DNA of 6,970 nt from the NCBI GenBank assembly GCA_013335425.1, contig JAAXVQ010000102.1, positions 1-6,970 of the forward strand, given 5' to 3'. Shown one piece after another: positions 5,901 through 6,970 of the stretch. The notes below the pieces were generated by a model. It ran no database searches. It was given only the letters and a program-made list of their open reading frames with translations, and was not told where the DNA came from. The position numbers were made by a program, and so were the translations under genes. Origin of the DNA: Candidatus Firestoneibacteriota bacterium (lineage in GTDB: Bacteria > Oederibacteriota > JAAXVQ01). How positions within the stretch are numbered: the stretch's first letter is position 1; every line of letters starts with the position of its first letter.

Positions 5901-6970
5901 TTGAAGATCTTGTTTTGGATTGAACCTGTGATTGAGATGGAACGGCCTTTTGGGAAACAGGGCTGGGCGGATTATTTTTCATATAAACTCATCCGCGCCC
6001 TCCAAAATTCGGTTCGGGCGCATGAGGTGGAATGTTATTTTGCCATCAATGAGGCCATTCATCAGGTTTTTGAAGAGCTTCCGAAGATTCCGCGGATCGT
6101 TTTTACACAAAATGAATTGCTCAAGCCGTTTAAAGATTATTTGGAAGCCGGTATAGCCTGGTTTAACGGCACTTACACGACTGCGCAGTTGACCTATTAC
6201 CAAAATTTGGTTCGGGAAAAATTAGGCGGCGTGGTGCCGGATGTCATCATTACTTTTTCCCCGGCACCGTTTTTGCAAACCGCGTTTCCCCGGGCTTGCC
6301 TGCTCTATCATGAATACAGCTTGTTTTCACGTGCGCCTTTTCCGGAAACTTGGTATTTTGATCCCGTGGGCATGAACGGCAGCGCCTATATGACCAAATA
6401 TCATGATGCCATTTTTAGCCGGTTGGTATTGACGCCGGTGCAAGAACGGCGCGTCGATGAGTTTAAACGGCAATGCCGGGAATTGCTGACGGCCAAAGAT
6501 CCGTTTCGGGAAGTCATGGCCGCGCATCAATCCCGTTTCAAACAAATGGCCCTCTTGCCATTAATGGTCAGCGGGACCTATACATTTGACGCTTATTTTC
6601 CTTATAAAAATCAATTTCAGTTTTTAACCGACATTCTGGATAAGCTGCCCGGCGCAATTGGCCTGGTGGTGACGACGCATCCGGATTATGATATTTTAGA
6701 CGATTATAAATTAACCTATTTGCGCAGGAAGTACCCCAATTTCATTTATGAACCGTCGTTTTCCGAGTATTACGCTTCTTCTCAATTTTTAATACGATAT
6801 GTGGACATCGTGATTAACGCCACCTCCACCATAGGTTTGCATACCCTGGTCTGGGATAAAAAATTGATTTGCCTGACACCCCGCTACTTCGGATTTTTAG
6901 GCGATGCGGCGACTGTCGAAGATTTGCCTGCGGTTTTGGAGCAACCGCTCCGGGACCGGCGAAAATATTT
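5901..6970 (+). CDS. GT-B-like capsule/O-chain biosynthesis protein, 3'-truncated
   Basis: Open frame of 356 codons from TTG 5901 to the window edge with no stop. The protein begins KILFWIEPVIE, a typical first strand of a Rossmann domain. Its N-terminal half has VPDVIITFSPAPFL (112-125), LLYHEYSLFSRAPFPETWYF (134-153) and FDPVGMNGSAY (153-163). The C-terminal half looks like the nucleotide-sugar-binding half of capsule transferases: VTTHPDYDIL (257-266), FIYEPSFSEYY (281-291) and VDIVINATSTIGLHTLVWDKK (301-321). The last stretch resembles the N-S-T-x-G-L-E-A-L loop of KpsS/KpsC-like and related capsule proteins, with H314-T-L in place of E-A-L. The serine/proline-rich FSRAPFP (142-148) followed by FDPVG recalls beta-Kdo transferase-like (GT99) proteins, but that is from memory and only tentative. 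It is the seventh gene in the same direction. Sugar specificity is unknown. Confidence 0.7.
   Translation, partial: MKILFWIEPVIEMERPFGKQGWADYFSYKLIRALQNSVRAHEVECYFAINEAIHQVFEELPKIPRIVFTQNELLKPFKDYLEAGIAWFNGTYTTAQLTYYQNLVREKLGGVVPDVIITFSPAPFLQTAFPRACLLYHEYSLFSRAPFPETWYFDPVGMNGSAYMTKYHDAIFSRLVLTPVQERRVDEFKRQCRELLTAKDPFREVMAAHQSRFKQMALLPLMVSGTYTFDAYFPYKNQFQFLTDILDKLPGAIGLVVTTHPDYDILDDYKLTYLRRKYPNFIYEPSFSEYYASSQFLIRYVDIVINATSTIGLHTLVWDKKLICLTPRYFGFLGDAATVEDLPAVLEQPLRDRRKY

Overview
The window lies inside a surface-polysaccharide (O-antigen or capsule type) biosynthesis and export locus. All seven genes are on the + strand, closely packed, and both end genes run off the window. A Gram-negative bacterium is the best inference, because the sugar enzyme, transporter and glycosyltransferases are the usual content of lipopolysaccharide O-chain clusters. 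There is no rRNA, tRNA or housekeeping gene, so I cannot place the phylum. Start codons are mixed (ATG, GTG, TTG), each with a plausible purine-rich ribosome binding site upstream.

Layout, left to right. (1) Positions 2-769: C-terminal part of RfbH, the PMP- and [2Fe-2S]-dependent dehydrase that makes 3,6-dideoxyhexoses on CDP. (2) 787-1725: a membrane-anchored GT2 glycosyltransferase of the DPM1/GtrB/ArnC type. (3) 1781-2548: the permease (Wzm) of an ABC-2 polysaccharide exporter. (4) 2545-3285: its ATPase (Wzt), overlapping the permease by 4 bases; this is the short form with no C-terminal glycan-binding domain. (5) 3351-4742: a GT-B-like glycosyltransferase with an extra C-terminal domain. 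(6) 4782-5858: a GT-A (GT2) glycosyltransferase with an extra C-terminal domain homologous to that of gene 5. (7) 5901 to the window end: a GT-B-like capsule/O-chain biosynthesis protein, started by TTG and cut off at the 3' end.

How they fit together (inference): RfbH supplies a CDP-linked 3,6-dideoxysugar precursor, several cytoplasmic or membrane-associated glycosyltransferases assemble the chain on a lipid carrier, and Wzm/Wzt moves the finished chain across the inner membrane. The most unusual observation is the shared C-terminal module of about 105-110 residues fused to two glycosyltransferases of different fold in neighbouring genes, with conserved W-[IL]-D-E, G-W, E-T-T, R-P-D-V and N-S-G-F signatures in nearly gap-free register. 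No gap between genes exceeds 65 bases, so there is no long non-coding stretch. I saw no convincing terminator, CRISPR array, mobile element or RNA gene.
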